A stretch of DNA of 64,000 bases from Pseudomonas cichorii (GTDB lineage: Bacteria > Pseudomonadota > Gammaproteobacteria > Pseudomonadales > Pseudomonadaceae): positions 1,044,001 through 1,108,000 of the forward strand of contig NZ_CP074349.1 of assembly GCF_018343775.1 (NCBI RefSeq), in the 5' to 3' direction. Below the pieces are notes generated by a model. It did not search any database, was not told the origin of the DNA, and worked only from the letters and a program-made list of their open reading frames with translations. Position 1 is the first letter of the stretch, and each line of letters begins with the position of its first letter. Below, one piece after another: positions 33,378-41,424 of this stretch. The position numbers were made by a program, and so were the translations under genes.

Positions 33378-35521
33378 TTCTGGTGCGAGAGCTCAATAGT
33401 TGGGCGCGTAGCGACGGGGTCACCTGGATCTATATCTTCAAGGTGTTGATTGCCGCGTTCCTCACTTACTGGCTGGCGTTGCGCCTGGAGTTGCCTCAAC
33501 CGCGCACGGCCATGATCACTGTGTTCATCGTCATGCAGCCACAGAGCGGGCATGTGTTTGCCAAGAGCTTCTACCGTCTGCTCGGCACGTTGGCGGGTTC
33601 GGCCATGATGGTGCTGCTGATGGCCTTGTTCGCACAGAACTCGGTGCCGTTTCTGGGGTGCCTGGCGCTGTGGGTCGGGATCTGTTCGGCAGGCGCGGCC
33701 CGTTATCGCAACTTTCGGGCATACGGTTTTGTGCTGGCGGGCTACACGGCGGCAATGGTCGGCCTGCCTGCGCTGGCTCACCCGGAAGGTTCGTTCATGG
33801 CAGCAGTCTGGCGGGTGCTGGAAATCGCCTTGGGCATTGTCTGCTCCACCGCTGTGACGGCGGCGATTCTGCCGCAGAGTTCCGGCGCTGCGATGCGCAA
33901 CGCGCTGTACCAGCGCTTCGGTGTGTTCGCTCGCTTTGTCGCGGACGGCCTGCGCGGCGTCAGCGAGCGGACGGCCTTTGAAACCGGCAACGTGCGGTTT
34001 GTCGCTGAAGCCATCGGCCTGGAAGGGCTGCGCAGCGTGACGGTATTCGAGGACCCGCACATGCGGCGTCGCAACGGGCGACTCAATCGCCTGAACAGCG
34101 AGTTCATGGCAATCACTACCCGCTTCAATGCCCTGCATCAATTGCTTGAACGCCTGCGAGCCGATCCGCTGAATGGCGTCATGCCCCGTGTCGATCCCGG
34201 CCTCGATATGCTGGCCCGATTGCTCGATACCTTTGCCGACCGGTCCCTGACCATTGGCGATGCTGCGGTGCTGGTGCAGCAACTGGAAACCTTCAAGGCC
34301 GAACTGCCCGACCTGGTGCGCAGCCTGCGTGCCGAGCTTGAACAGAGCGGGCCGGATGAAGCCGGGCTGCTGGATTTTCATACGGCTTTCGAGCTGCTGT
34401 ATCGCCTGGTCAACGATCTGCATGACTACGCCCAGACCCATGCCTCCCTGGCCGATCACAACCATGTGCGCGAGCAGTGGGAAGAGTCGTTTGTGCCGCG
34501 TACCAGCTGGATGACCGCGCTGGCAGCCGGTGTGCGGGCGAGCACTGTCGTGGCGTTGCTGAGTGCTTACTGGGTGCTCACGGCCTGGCCCAGCGGCGCG
34601 ATCATGACCCTGGCGTCTGCTGCGACCGTTGCCTTGTCATCCACCACCAACAACCCGCGGCGCATGTCGTTCCAGATGGCATGCGGCACCTTGCTGGGCG
34701 CGATACTGGGGTTTGTCGAAACCTTCTTCATCTTCCCGCACATCGATGGCTTTCCATTGCTGTGCATGGTTCTGGCTCCGGTATTGGTGGTCGGCACCTT
34801 TCTGGCTTCACGCCCTCAATGGGCCGGCTACGGGCTGGGCCTGCTGATCTTTTTCAGTATCGGCTCGGTGCCGGACAACCTCACGCTCTACAACCCCTAC
34901 ACCTTTATCAACGACTACATCGCCATGGTCATCGGCATGCTGTTCTGTGCCGCCGCTGGCGCAATCATCCTGCCGCCCAACAGCCGCTGGATGTGGGAGC
35001 GCCTGGAAGATGCCTTGCGTCGCCAAGTGGTATTCGCCATCAGCGCGCCTCTGCCGCGCCTGGGTTCCAGCTTTGAAAGTCAGACCCGGGACCTGATGCA
35101 TCAGGCCTATGGCCTGGCGATCGGCAGGCCCGAAGTGCAGCGTGAACTGCTGCACTGGATGTTCACGGTGCTGGAAATCGGTCACGCGATTATCGAGCTG
35201 CGCCGGGAGCAGGCCGTTCTGCCGATCCATCCCAGCTACGCCGAGTATCAGTCCTGGCGTATTGCGATCCGGGTCATGGGGCGAGCGTTGATACGCCTGT
35301 TCATCCAGCCCGATGCCAGCAATCTGCAGCGCTGTCTGATGGCTGTCGATCACGCCATCAGCCAAGTGCAACTGACCGATGAGCCTTTTGCCTCGCACTT
35401 CGACACCTCGGTGCTGCGTCGGGTCAAAAGCTACCTGCATTTCATCCGCACCTCGCTGCTGGACCCGCAGTCGCCACTGGCCGTGCATGGCCGTCCACAA
35501 GGAGTCGCCCATGCCTCGTGA
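33359..35521 (+). CDS. FUSC family (AaeB-like) efflux membrane protein
   Basis: 720-aa inner-membrane protein with two FUSC/ArAE modules. The N-terminal block of TM helices starts WIYIFKVLIAAFLTYWLALR and contains PQPRTAMITVFIVMQPQSGH; a cytoplasmic domain spans ~190-370; the second TM block starts ALAAGVRASTVVALLSAYWV. Family members export aromatic carboxylic acids such as p-hydroxybenzoate, or fusaric acid. Start choice is unusual: the frame is open back to 33206, with ATGs at 33251 and 33359. The latter fits relatives (xxLLRLLVRELNSW) but lies inside a REP-like repeat arm. It overlaps the DUF1656 gene by 11 bp. Confidence 0.82.
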   Translation: MNSLLRLLVRELNSWARSDGVTWIYIFKVLIAAFLTYWLALRLELPQPRTAMITVFIVMQPQSGHVFAKSFYRLLGTLAGSAMMVLLMALFAQNSVPFLGCLALWVGICSAGAARYRNFRAYGFVLAGYTAAMVGLPALAHPEGSFMAAVWRVLEIALGIVCSTAVTAAILPQSSGAAMRNALYQRFGVFARFVADGLRGVSERTAFETGNVRFVAEAIGLEGLRSVTVFEDPHMRRRNGRLNRLNSEFMAITTRFNALHQLLERLRADPLNGVMPRVDPGLDMLARLLDTFADRSLTIGDAAVLVQQLETFKAELPDLVRSLRAELEQSGPDEAGLLDFHTAFELLYRLVNDLHDYAQTHASLADHNHVREQWEESFVPRTSWMTALAAGVRASTVVALLSAYWVLTAWPSGAIMTLASAATVALSSTTNNPRRMSFQMACGTLLGAILGFVETFFIFPHIDGFPLLCMVLAPVLVVGTFLASRPQWAGYGLGLLIFFSIGSVPDNLTLYNPYTFINDYIAMVIGMLFCAAAGAIILPPNSRWMWERLEDALRRQVVFAISAPLPRLGSSFESQTRDLMHQAYGLAIGRPEVQRELLHWMFTVLEIGHAIIELRREQAVLPIHPSYAEYQSWRIAIRVMGRALIRLFIQPDASNLQRCLMAVDHAISQVQLTDEPFASHFDTSVLRRVKSYLHFIRTSLLDPQSPLAVHGRPQGVAHAS

Positions 35522-35711
35522 AATCGCCTTTCACGGCCTGTACATGCCGACCATCACCCTGATGTTCCTGATTGCGTTGGTGCTGGCCTGGGCGCTGGAC
35601 CGGTTGCTGGCCGGGTTCGACCTGTACCGACATTTCTGGCACCCGGCGCTGCTGCGCCTGAGTCTGTTCACCTGCATTTTCGGCGCCCTGGCGCTGCCTT
35701 TTTATCGCTGA
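35511..35711 (+). CDS. DUF1656 (AaeX-like) small membrane protein
   Basis: 66-aa protein with two TM segments (MPTITLMFLIALVLAWALDR and LRLSLFTCIFGALALPF). The N terminus MPREIAFHGLYMP is the DUF1656/AaeX pattern. It overlaps the FUSC gene by 11 bp, with AAGGAG upstream, and precedes the membrane-fusion gene by 22 bp. AaeX-type proteins accompany AaeA-AaeB pumps; their role is unclear. Confidence 0.85.
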   Translation: MPREIAFHGLYMPTITLMFLIALVLAWALDRLLAGFDLYRHFWHPALLRLSLFTCIFGALALPFYR

Positions 35712-35733
35712 CACCCGGTTCGAGAACCTCTGG

Positions 35734-36591
35734 ATGAAAAAGCTCTTCAGTCTGATCGCCACCTTGCTGGTCCTGGCACTGGCCATCTTCATCGGCCGCA
35801 CCTTGTGGGTTCACTACATGGAAACACCCTGGACCCGCGATGGCCGGGTGCGCGCCGATATCATCAACGTTGCTGCCGAAGTGTCCGGCACCGTAATCGA
35901 TGTACCGGTACGTGATAACCAGCAGGTGAAAAAGGGCGACCTGCTGATGCAGATCGACCCCGAGCACTACCGGATTGCCGTCAAGGAGGCACAAGCCTTA
36001 CTGGCCTCGCGCAAGGCCACCTGGGAGATGCGCAAACTCAACGCCAAACGCCGCGCCGACATGGACAACCTGGTGGTATCCACCGAAAGCCGCGACGACG
36101 CCAGCAACATCGCCACCTCGGCCCTGGCCGATTACCAGTTGGCCCAGGCGCGTCTGGAAGCAGCCGAACTTAACCTGTCCCGCACCCGCGTGCTGGCGTC
36201 CGTGGACGGATACGTCACCAACCTAAACGTCCATCGCGGCGACTACGCCCGTGCGGGCGAAGCGAAAATGGCCGTGGTCGACATGCACTCGTTCTGGGTC
36301 TACGGCTTCTTTGAAGAAACCAAATTGCCCCATGTGCATATGAATGACCCGGCCGAAATGCAATTGATGAGCGGCGAAGTGCTCAAGGGCCATGTCGAAA
36401 GCATCGCCCGCGGCATCTACGACCGCGACAACCCTCAAAGCCGCGAACTCATCGCCGACGTCAACCCGACCTTCAACTGGGTCCGCCTGGCCCAGCGCGT
36501 GCCGGTGCGAATCCATCTGGACCAGGTGCCTGATGGCCTGCTGCTGGCGGCGGGGATGACGTGTACGGTGGTTGTTGCGCCTGGGTTTTAG
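35734..36591 (+). CDS. HlyD/AaeA-type periplasmic adaptor (membrane fusion protein)
   Basis: 285-aa membrane fusion protein of the efflux system. N-terminal anchor LFSLIATLLVLALAIFIGRT; biotinyl-lipoyl-like half-motifs TPWTRDGRVRADIINVAAEV and SGTVIDVPVRDNQQVKKGD; coiled-coil hairpin ~80-150; second lipoyl half LSRTRVLASVDGYVTNLNVH; beta barrel SFWVYGFFEETKLPHVHMND. It links the FUSC pump to the NodT-type channel encoded earlier in the operon. Immediately downstream (36600-36660) is non-coding sequence resembling half of a Pseudomonas REP (GTGGGAGGGGGCTTGCCCGC). Confidence 0.87.
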   Translation: MKKLFSLIATLLVLALAIFIGRTLWVHYMETPWTRDGRVRADIINVAAEVSGTVIDVPVRDNQQVKKGDLLMQIDPEHYRIAVKEAQALLASRKATWEMRKLNAKRRADMDNLVVSTESRDDASNIATSALADYQLAQARLEAAELNLSRTRVLASVDGYVTNLNVHRGDYARAGEAKMAVVDMHSFWVYGFFEETKLPHVHMNDPAEMQLMSGEVLKGHVESIARGIYDRDNPQSRELIADVNPTFNWVRLAQRVPVRIHLDQVPDGLLLAAGMTCTVVVAPGF

Positions 36592-36678
36592 GAATTTGCG
36601 AAGAGTCGCGTCCAAAGTGGGAGGGGGCTTGCCCGCGACAGGGCCGTGAATATTTATCCACAGCCCTGGCGTTATTGC

Positions 36679-37779
36679 TCAGGCATTCTGTGATTCTTCT
36701 GCCTTTGACTCGCTCAGGTTGGCCTTGAAATACGTCATGAAGTCCTGCCCTTGAGCAAAGGCTTTTTCGAGGTCGGCACTTTGCTGTTTGAGGGCCGGGC
36801 TTGGTGTAGCACGCTGTTCAGGAGGCAGAGGTTTTGACCACTCGGCAATCGAGTCGGGCAGGGCTTTCATGCTGTAGCGCTGGTCCCATGCGGCGATCCA
36901 GTAGGGTAAACGCCACAGGGTGATGAAGTGGCTCAAGTACCACCAGCCGACGCCCAGTATGGAGCGTTCCTTGTGCTGGTATTCCTCGCGCATGTCTTCG
37001 CGTTCCTTGTCGAAGGTATGAGAGCCTTCGTGGGTAGCCTTGCCGGGGCAGAAATCCGGGCCTTTTTCCATGTAGACGCGAATGGCTTCCCACTTGGCCA
37101 GCCCATGAGTCGGTGTCATGACTACTTGCCTGAGAAAATGCACCTTGTCATTTTTCGGATCGTCGATAGCCATGCCAAAGGTGTAACTGCTCATCACGCC
37201 CACCCCGGTAAAACCGGTGCTAACCGACACCCAGGCGACGGTGTCTTCCCAGGGTTGAATGACTGGTTTATCGGAGCCGTCCGGGAAGTAACAGACTTCC
37301 CGGCGTTGACGGTTGAAGCGTATCGGGCGGGTGCGGGCTTTAGCGCGTGTGGTGCTGACAACGGCGTATATACCAATGAGTGCTACCGCACCTCCTCCCA
37401 AGAGTGAAATCCATAGTCCGAGGGCAAAGAAGTCACTGAAGTAATACCAAAACGTTCTGCCAAAGGGGTTGTTAAGTGTTAACAATCCCACTGAGGTGGG
37501 AAGTATGAGGACACTCATGATGATCACAAGCATGGGCATCATTACACACAATCGAGCCTGATAAGACTTGCCTTGATTGCTACTTCCCACGTCCAGATAG
37601 ACATCGTTGACCTCAAGAAAGCTTCCCCCAAGATCCATTGGGGGTTGTCCGGTAGGCACGGGAAGTGGTGACATAAACACACTTTCGCCGGTAGCAAAAC
37701 GACGTATTTCACCCGCCTTGGGGCGGTTGTGCGTAAGCGTACGGGGAACACGCCTTGCGCAAGTCAGCCCGGCATCCAC
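36679..37779 (-). CDS. DUF6708-like membrane protein, copy 1, N terminus replaced by IS66
   Basis: Paralogue of the gene at 40298-41392, near-identical through most of its length. Two TM segments (about 78-100 and 120-140) are followed by a cytoplasmic domain: PIRFNRQRREVCYFPDGSD, YTFGMAIDDPKNDKVHFLRQ, VVMTPTHGLAKWEAIRVYME. An IS66 element inserted at 37732/37733 removed the first ~17 codons. The open frame now begins inside the IS end, with MDAGLTCARRVPRTLT in place of the native N terminus; an internal ATG (MSPLPVPTG) could also serve. The lost codons are still visible beyond the IS (40118-40166). Given its position after a VasX-like toxin and its TM topology, I infer an immunity protein; this copy may no longer be expressed normally. 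Confidence 0.7.
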   Translation of the reverse strand: MDAGLTCARRVPRTLTHNRPKAGEIRRFATGESVFMSPLPVPTGQPPMDLGGSFLEVNDVYLDVGSSNQGKSYQARLCVMMPMLVIIMSVLILPTSVGLLTLNNPFGRTFWYYFSDFFALGLWISLLGGGAVALIGIYAVVSTTRAKARTRPIRFNRQRREVCYFPDGSDKPVIQPWEDTVAWVSVSTGFTGVGVMSSYTFGMAIDDPKNDKVHFLRQVVMTPTHGLAKWEAIRVYMEKGPDFCPGKATHEGSHTFDKEREDMREEYQHKERSILGVGWWYLSHFITLWRLPYWIAAWDQRYSMKALPDSIAEWSKPLPPEQRATPSPALKQQSADLEKAFAQGQDFMTYFKANLSESKAEESQNA

Positions 37780-39299
37780 TGATGCGGCAAAAGTTGGTCA
37801 ATCTCACTGGCCTTGTGCGTCGGCAACCGGCTCAGCACATCCTTGAGATACGCATACGGATCATGCCCGTTCATGCGCGCCGACTGGATCAAGCTCATGA
37901 TCGCCGCAGCCCGCTTACCACTGCGCAGCGATCCTGCGAACAACCAGTTAGATCGCCCCAAGGCCCATGGTCTTATCGTGTTCTCGACAGGATTGTTGTC
38001 GATGGGCACAGCCCCATCGTCCAGGTAGCGCGTCAGCGCTACCCAGCGTTTCAAGCTGTAGTCCAAAGCTTTGGCCGTAGCCGATCCTTCGGGCACAAGC
38101 TCGCGCTGAGCCAGCATCCATTCGTGCAACTTCTCAGCGATGGGCGTCGCTTTTTCCTGACGTAATCGCTTGCGATCTTCATCGCCCATTTCCTTGGCTT
38201 GCCGCTCAACCTCGTACAAACCGCCAATCGAGTGCAGTGCCTGTTCGGCCAACTGACTTTTATTCGCCACGTGCAGATCGAAGAACTTGCGGCGGGCGTG
38301 AGCCATACAGCCGATTTCGGTGATGCCCAGCTCGAAGCTGGCCTTGTAGCCTGCGAAGTCGTCGCACACCAGTTTGCCGTTCCAGGAGCCGAGGAAGTTG
38401 CGGGCATGTTCACCCGCGCGACTTGGGCTGAAGTCGTAGACCACCGCTTTAAGCGCCGAAAATGGCGTGGTGCAGTAAGCCCATACATAAGCGCGGTGAG
38501 TTTTCTTTTCGCCGGGTGCGAGCATCTGCACCGGCGTCTCGTCGGCATGGACAACTCGCTGCGCCAGTACTGCTTCTCGCAGCGCATCAACCAAAGGCTG
38601 AAGCTGCACGCCAGTTTGCCCGACCCATTGGGCTAGCGTTGAGCGCGCAATTGCCAAACCGGCGCGGCCGAAGATTTTCTCCTGACGGTATAGCGGTAAG
38701 TGGTCGGCGAACTTCGCCACCATCACGTGAGCGAGCAGGCCTGCAGTAGGTATGCCCTTGTCGATTACCTGGGCCGGCACCGGTGCCTGGATCAGCGTTT
38801 CGCACTGGCGGCAGGCCCACTTTCCACGCACATGCTGCTCTACCGTGAACACGCCCGGTGTGTAATCCAGCTTTTCGCTGATGTCCTCGCCGATGCGCTG
38901 AAGTTGGCAACCGCAAGCGCACTGAGTGTTTTCCGGCTCGTGGCGGATCACTGTGCGTGGAAACTGCGCAGGCAGCTGCGCACGTCTGGGTTTCTCACGA
39001 GGCTCGGCCGGTGCAGTTGGCGGATTGGCCGCCTTCAGCTCGGCTTCGATTGCTGCAAGGTCGGTGTCGAGCAGGTCGTCGAGGAGGCTGCCTTGGTCAG
39101 GGCTCAGTTGCTCACTGCGCTTGGCGAACTTGTGGCGTTTGAGGATCGCGATCTCATGGGCAAGCTGCTCATTGACCGTTTCGAGGCGTTGGATCTTCTG
39201 GCCCATCGAGTCGACCTGGGACAGCAACTGCAAGGCCTGCTCGGCCAAGGCGCGTAGCTGTTCTGGTGTCATCTGGTCGAGGCTGGGCGAGGAAGTCAT
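37764..39299 (-). CDS. tnpC: IS66 family transposase TnpC
   Basis: 511-aa DDE transposase of IS66. N-terminal leucine-rich coiled coil (~10-60) followed by ILKRHKFAKRSEQLSPDQ; zinc-finger region CACGCQLQRIGEDISEKLDY and CRQCE; catalytic Asp in VVHADETPVQML, second Asp in KLVCDDFAGYKASFEL, Glu in IDNNPVENTIRPWALGRSNW. Full length and intact. Confidence 0.93.
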   Translation of the reverse strand: MTSSPSLDQMTPEQLRALAEQALQLLSQVDSMGQKIQRLETVNEQLAHEIAILKRHKFAKRSEQLSPDQGSLLDDLLDTDLAAIEAELKAANPPTAPAEPREKPRRAQLPAQFPRTVIRHEPENTQCACGCQLQRIGEDISEKLDYTPGVFTVEQHVRGKWACRQCETLIQAPVPAQVIDKGIPTAGLLAHVMVAKFADHLPLYRQEKIFGRAGLAIARSTLAQWVGQTGVQLQPLVDALREAVLAQRVVHADETPVQMLAPGEKKTHRAYVWAYCTTPFSALKAVVYDFSPSRAGEHARNFLGSWNGKLVCDDFAGYKASFELGITEIGCMAHARRKFFDLHVANKSQLAEQALHSIGGLYEVERQAKEMGDEDRKRLRQEKATPIAEKLHEWMLAQRELVPEGSATAKALDYSLKRWVALTRYLDDGAVPIDNNPVENTIRPWALGRSNWLFAGSLRSGKRAAAIMSLIQSARMNGHDPYAYLKDVLSRLPTHKASEIDQLLPHQWMPG

Positions 39300-39360
39300 G
39301 CCGCTGATTGTGCCAGAGCAGGCGATCAGCGGCGATAAACCGATGGGCTAATAGAAGGTG

Positions 39361-39696
39361 TTATAGCACTGTGATGGTGCCTCCCGCGCCGACTCGCTGC
39401 CAAGGCAAGCCCAGCACCAGCGCCTGGAGTTGCTCGCTGTCGAGTTGTACTTCCAGGCCACGATGGATGCCAGGCCAGTGAAACTTGCCTTGGTTCAATC
39501 GCCGCGCAGCAAGCCAGATGCCGACACCGTCGTGCACCAGGACTTTCATTCGGTTGGCCCGTCGATTGGCAAAGAGATAAGCGCAGTGCGGCTTCGCCGC
39601 ACCAAATACCGCAATCACTCTGGCTAATGCTGTTTCCGTACCGGCGCGCATGTCCATAGGCTCAGTGGCGAGCCAGATGGCGTCGATGCGGATCAC
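39361..39696 (-). CDS. tnpB: IS66 accessory protein TnpB
   Basis: 111-aa IS66 Orf2 protein: AIWLATEPMDMRAGTETALA, CAYLFANRRANRMKVLVHDG and VGIWLAARRLNQGKFHWP are the family blocks. The likely start is GTG at 39694-39696, overlapping the tnpA stop (GTGA), which gives translational coupling. Required for IS66 transposition; biochemical role unclear. Confidence 0.9.
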   Translation of the reverse strand: MIRIDAIWLATEPMDMRAGTETALARVIAVFGAAKPHCAYLFANRRANRMKVLVHDGVGIWLAARRLNQGKFHWPGIHRGLEVQLDSEQLQALVLGLPWQRVGAGGTITVL

Positions 39697-40016
39697 TGGG
39701 CAAGCCCACGGATAAAGCGGGCGCAACCATCTGGGTCTGAAGATGGCCATTTCACGGTGAGTATTTGCTGGCCGAAAGGAATCTCGAGGCTGATAGGTAT
39801 TGGCTGATCTGGCTGGGCTGTGGGCGCGAGTTTCACTGGAACAAAAGCGGGCGGCGTCGGTGGCTGGCAATTGCGATACGCAGGAATCCATTTTCGAACC
39901 AGGTTAGCGTTGATGCCGTGACGCAGGGCAACGCTGGCCATTGATACGCCCGGTTGTAGGCATTCCTGGACGACTTGGGCTTTAAAGGGCTTGGGGTAAG
40001 AGGTTCTTTGGCGCAT
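39693..40016 (-). CDS. tnpA: IS66 accessory protein TnpA
   Basis: 107-aa IS66 Orf1 protein with a helix-turn-helix: MRQRTSYPKPFKAQVVQECL, GVSMASVALRHGINANLVRK. The start at 40016 is preferred; an in-frame ATG at 40049 lies inside a hairpin. The C-terminal part has ISLEIPFGQQILTVKWP. Confidence 0.9.
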   Translation of the reverse strand: MRQRTSYPKPFKAQVVQECLQPGVSMASVALRHGINANLVRKWIPAYRNCQPPTPPAFVPVKLAPTAQPDQPIPISLEIPFGQQILTVKWPSSDPDGCARFIRGLAQ

Positions 40017-40032
40017 GGAAATCCTGACAAGA

Positions 40033-40077
40033 AGGGTGATGGTGTCCACGTATTTTTTAGGTGGACACCATCGCCCT
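40033..40077 (-). promoter_or_regulatory. Hairpin upstream of tnpA in IS66
   Basis: GATGGTGTCCAC faces GTGGACACCATC across an 11-base AT-rich loop, extendable to a 17-bp stem with one mismatch (40033-40049 with 40061-40077). It begins ~17 bp upstream of the tnpA start and could limit transposase expression from read-through transcripts. Confidence 0.5.
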
Positions 40078-40117
40078 TATGGCTGGGATCGGGTAGGTGA
40101 GTTCGCCGGACGATTAC

Positions 40118-40166
40118 GGTTGTGCTTCAGGTCTATTTCGTCATGCTGTGTTTGGGATGAAGACAT
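40118..40166 (-). pseudogene. Detached 5' end of DUF6708-like copy 1
   Basis: Read on the minus strand from ATG at 40166: M S S S Q T Q H D E I D L K H N R. This matches the N terminus of the intact paralogue (MPSKPDQNDELDLKHNR) and joins in frame, across the IS66 and its 8-bp duplication, to PKAGEIRRF in the other fragment. It shows what the gene looked like before insertion. Confidence 0.85.
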
Positions 40167-40194
40167 AGGAATCAACCAAAATATGCAGGCATTG

Positions 40195-40282
40195 TAGGAG
40201 CGAATTTATTCGCGAAGGGGCCGGTGCATCCAGCCCATCATCTGTGTCATACAGCCTTTCGCGAATAAATTCGCTCCTACAG
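40195..40282. repeat. REP-like inverted repeat (long loop)
   Basis: TGTAGGAGCGAATTTATTCG at the left and CGAATAAATTCGCTCCTACA at the right are inverse complements, separated by a ~45-base loop. It lies between the two DUF6708-like genes. Confidence 0.88.
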
Positions 40283-40297
40283 TTTTGGCATTATTGC

Positions 40298-41392
40298 TCA
40301 GGCATTCTGTGATTCTTCTGCCTTTGCTTCGCTCAGGTTGGCCTTGAAATACGTCATGAAGTCCTGTCCCCGGGCAAAGGCTTTTTCGAGGTCGGCACTT
40401 TGCTGTTTGAGGGCCGGGCTTGGTGTGGCCTGTTGTTCAGGAGGCAGAGGTTTTGACCACTCGGCAATCGAGTCGGGCATGGATTTCATGCTGTAGCGTT
40501 GGTCCCATGCTGCGACCCAGTACGGGAAACGCCACCATGTGACGACATGGCTCAAGTACCACCAGCCGACGCCCAGTATCGAGCGTTCCTTGTGCTGGTA
40601 TTCCTCGCGCATGTCTTCGCGTTCTTTGTCGAAGGTATGAGCGCCTTCGTGGGTGGCCTTGCCGGGGCAGAAATCCGGGCCTTTTTCCATGTAGACGCGA
40701 ATGGCTTCCCACTTGGCCAGCCCATGAGTCGGTGTCATGACTACTTGCCTGAGAAAATGCACCTTGTCATTTTTCGGATCGTCGATAGCCATGCCAAAGG
40801 TGTAACTGCTCATCACGCCCACCCCGGTATAACCAGTGCTGACCGATACCCAGGCGACGGTGTCTTCCCAGGGCTGAATGACCGGTTCATTGGAACCGTC
40901 CGGGAAGAAACAGACTTCCCGGCGTTGACGGTTGAAGCGTATCGGGCGAGTGCGGGCTTTAGCGCGTGTGGTGCTGACAACGGCGTATATACCAATGAGT
41001 GCGGCCGCACTTCCTGCCCAAAGTGAACTCCATAGTCCGAACACAAAGAAATCACTGAAGTAATACCAGAACGTTCTTCCAAACGAGTTAAAGAATGTCC
41101 CAAAGCCCATTATTATGGGAAGAATTATAACGAACGCGATGATTGCCAACATAGGCAGCATTACGCACAGTCGAGCTTGATAAGACTTGCCTTGATTGCT
41201 GCTCCCCACGTCCAGATAGACGTCATTGACCTCAAGAAAGCTTCCTCCGAGATCCATTGGTGGTTGTCCGGTAGGCACGGGAAGTGGTGACATAAACACA
41301 CTTTCGCCGGTAGCAAAACGACGTATTTCACCCGCCTTGGGGCGGTTGTGTTTGAGATCCAGTTCGTCGTTTTGATCGGGTTTGGAAGGCAT
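40298..41392 (-). CDS. DUF6708-like membrane protein, copy 2 (candidate immunity protein)
   Basis: 364-aa intact paralogue. N-terminal cytoplasmic part with GEIRRFATGESVFMSPLPVP; two TM helices (about 77-100 and 112-137); long cytoplasmic C terminus with REVCFFPDGSNEPVIQPWED, GPDFCPGKATHEGAHTFDKE and GVGWWYLSHVVTWWRFPYW. It lies 32 bp downstream of the VasX-like effector gene on the same strand. Membrane proteins directly after pore-forming T6SS effectors are usually immunity proteins (as TsiV2 for VasX), which is the function I infer. The copies differ most in the first TM helix, as expected for diverging toxin-immunity pairs. Confidence 0.7.
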   Translation of the reverse strand: MPSKPDQNDELDLKHNRPKAGEIRRFATGESVFMSPLPVPTGQPPMDLGGSFLEVNDVYLDVGSSNQGKSYQARLCVMLPMLAIIAFVIILPIIMGFGTFFNSFGRTFWYYFSDFFVFGLWSSLWAGSAAALIGIYAVVSTTRAKARTRPIRFNRQRREVCFFPDGSNEPVIQPWEDTVAWVSVSTGYTGVGVMSSYTFGMAIDDPKNDKVHFLRQVVMTPTHGLAKWEAIRVYMEKGPDFCPGKATHEGAHTFDKEREDMREEYQHKERSILGVGWWYLSHVVTWWRFPYWVAAWDQRYSMKSMPDSIAEWSKPLPPEQQATPSPALKQQSADLEKAFARGQDFMTYFKANLSEAKAEESQNA

Positions 41393-41424
41393 AGATTCAA
41401 CCAGAAAATAGGCAAGTGGGATGG

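Larger units (their letters stand above)
37733..40117 (-). mobile_element. IS66-family insertion sequence (complete)
   Basis: 2385-bp element. Imperfect terminal inverted repeats: GTAAGCGTACGGGGAAC at the left, and GTAATCGTCCGGCGAAC read inward from the right (14 of 17 identical). It is flanked by a perfect 8-bp direct repeat GGTTGTGC (37725-37732 and 40118-40125), the target duplication expected for IS66. It carries tnpA, tnpB and tnpC with intact frames and is inserted in a DUF6708-like gene. The preserved duplication and complete frames suggest a recent insertion. Confidence 0.93.
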
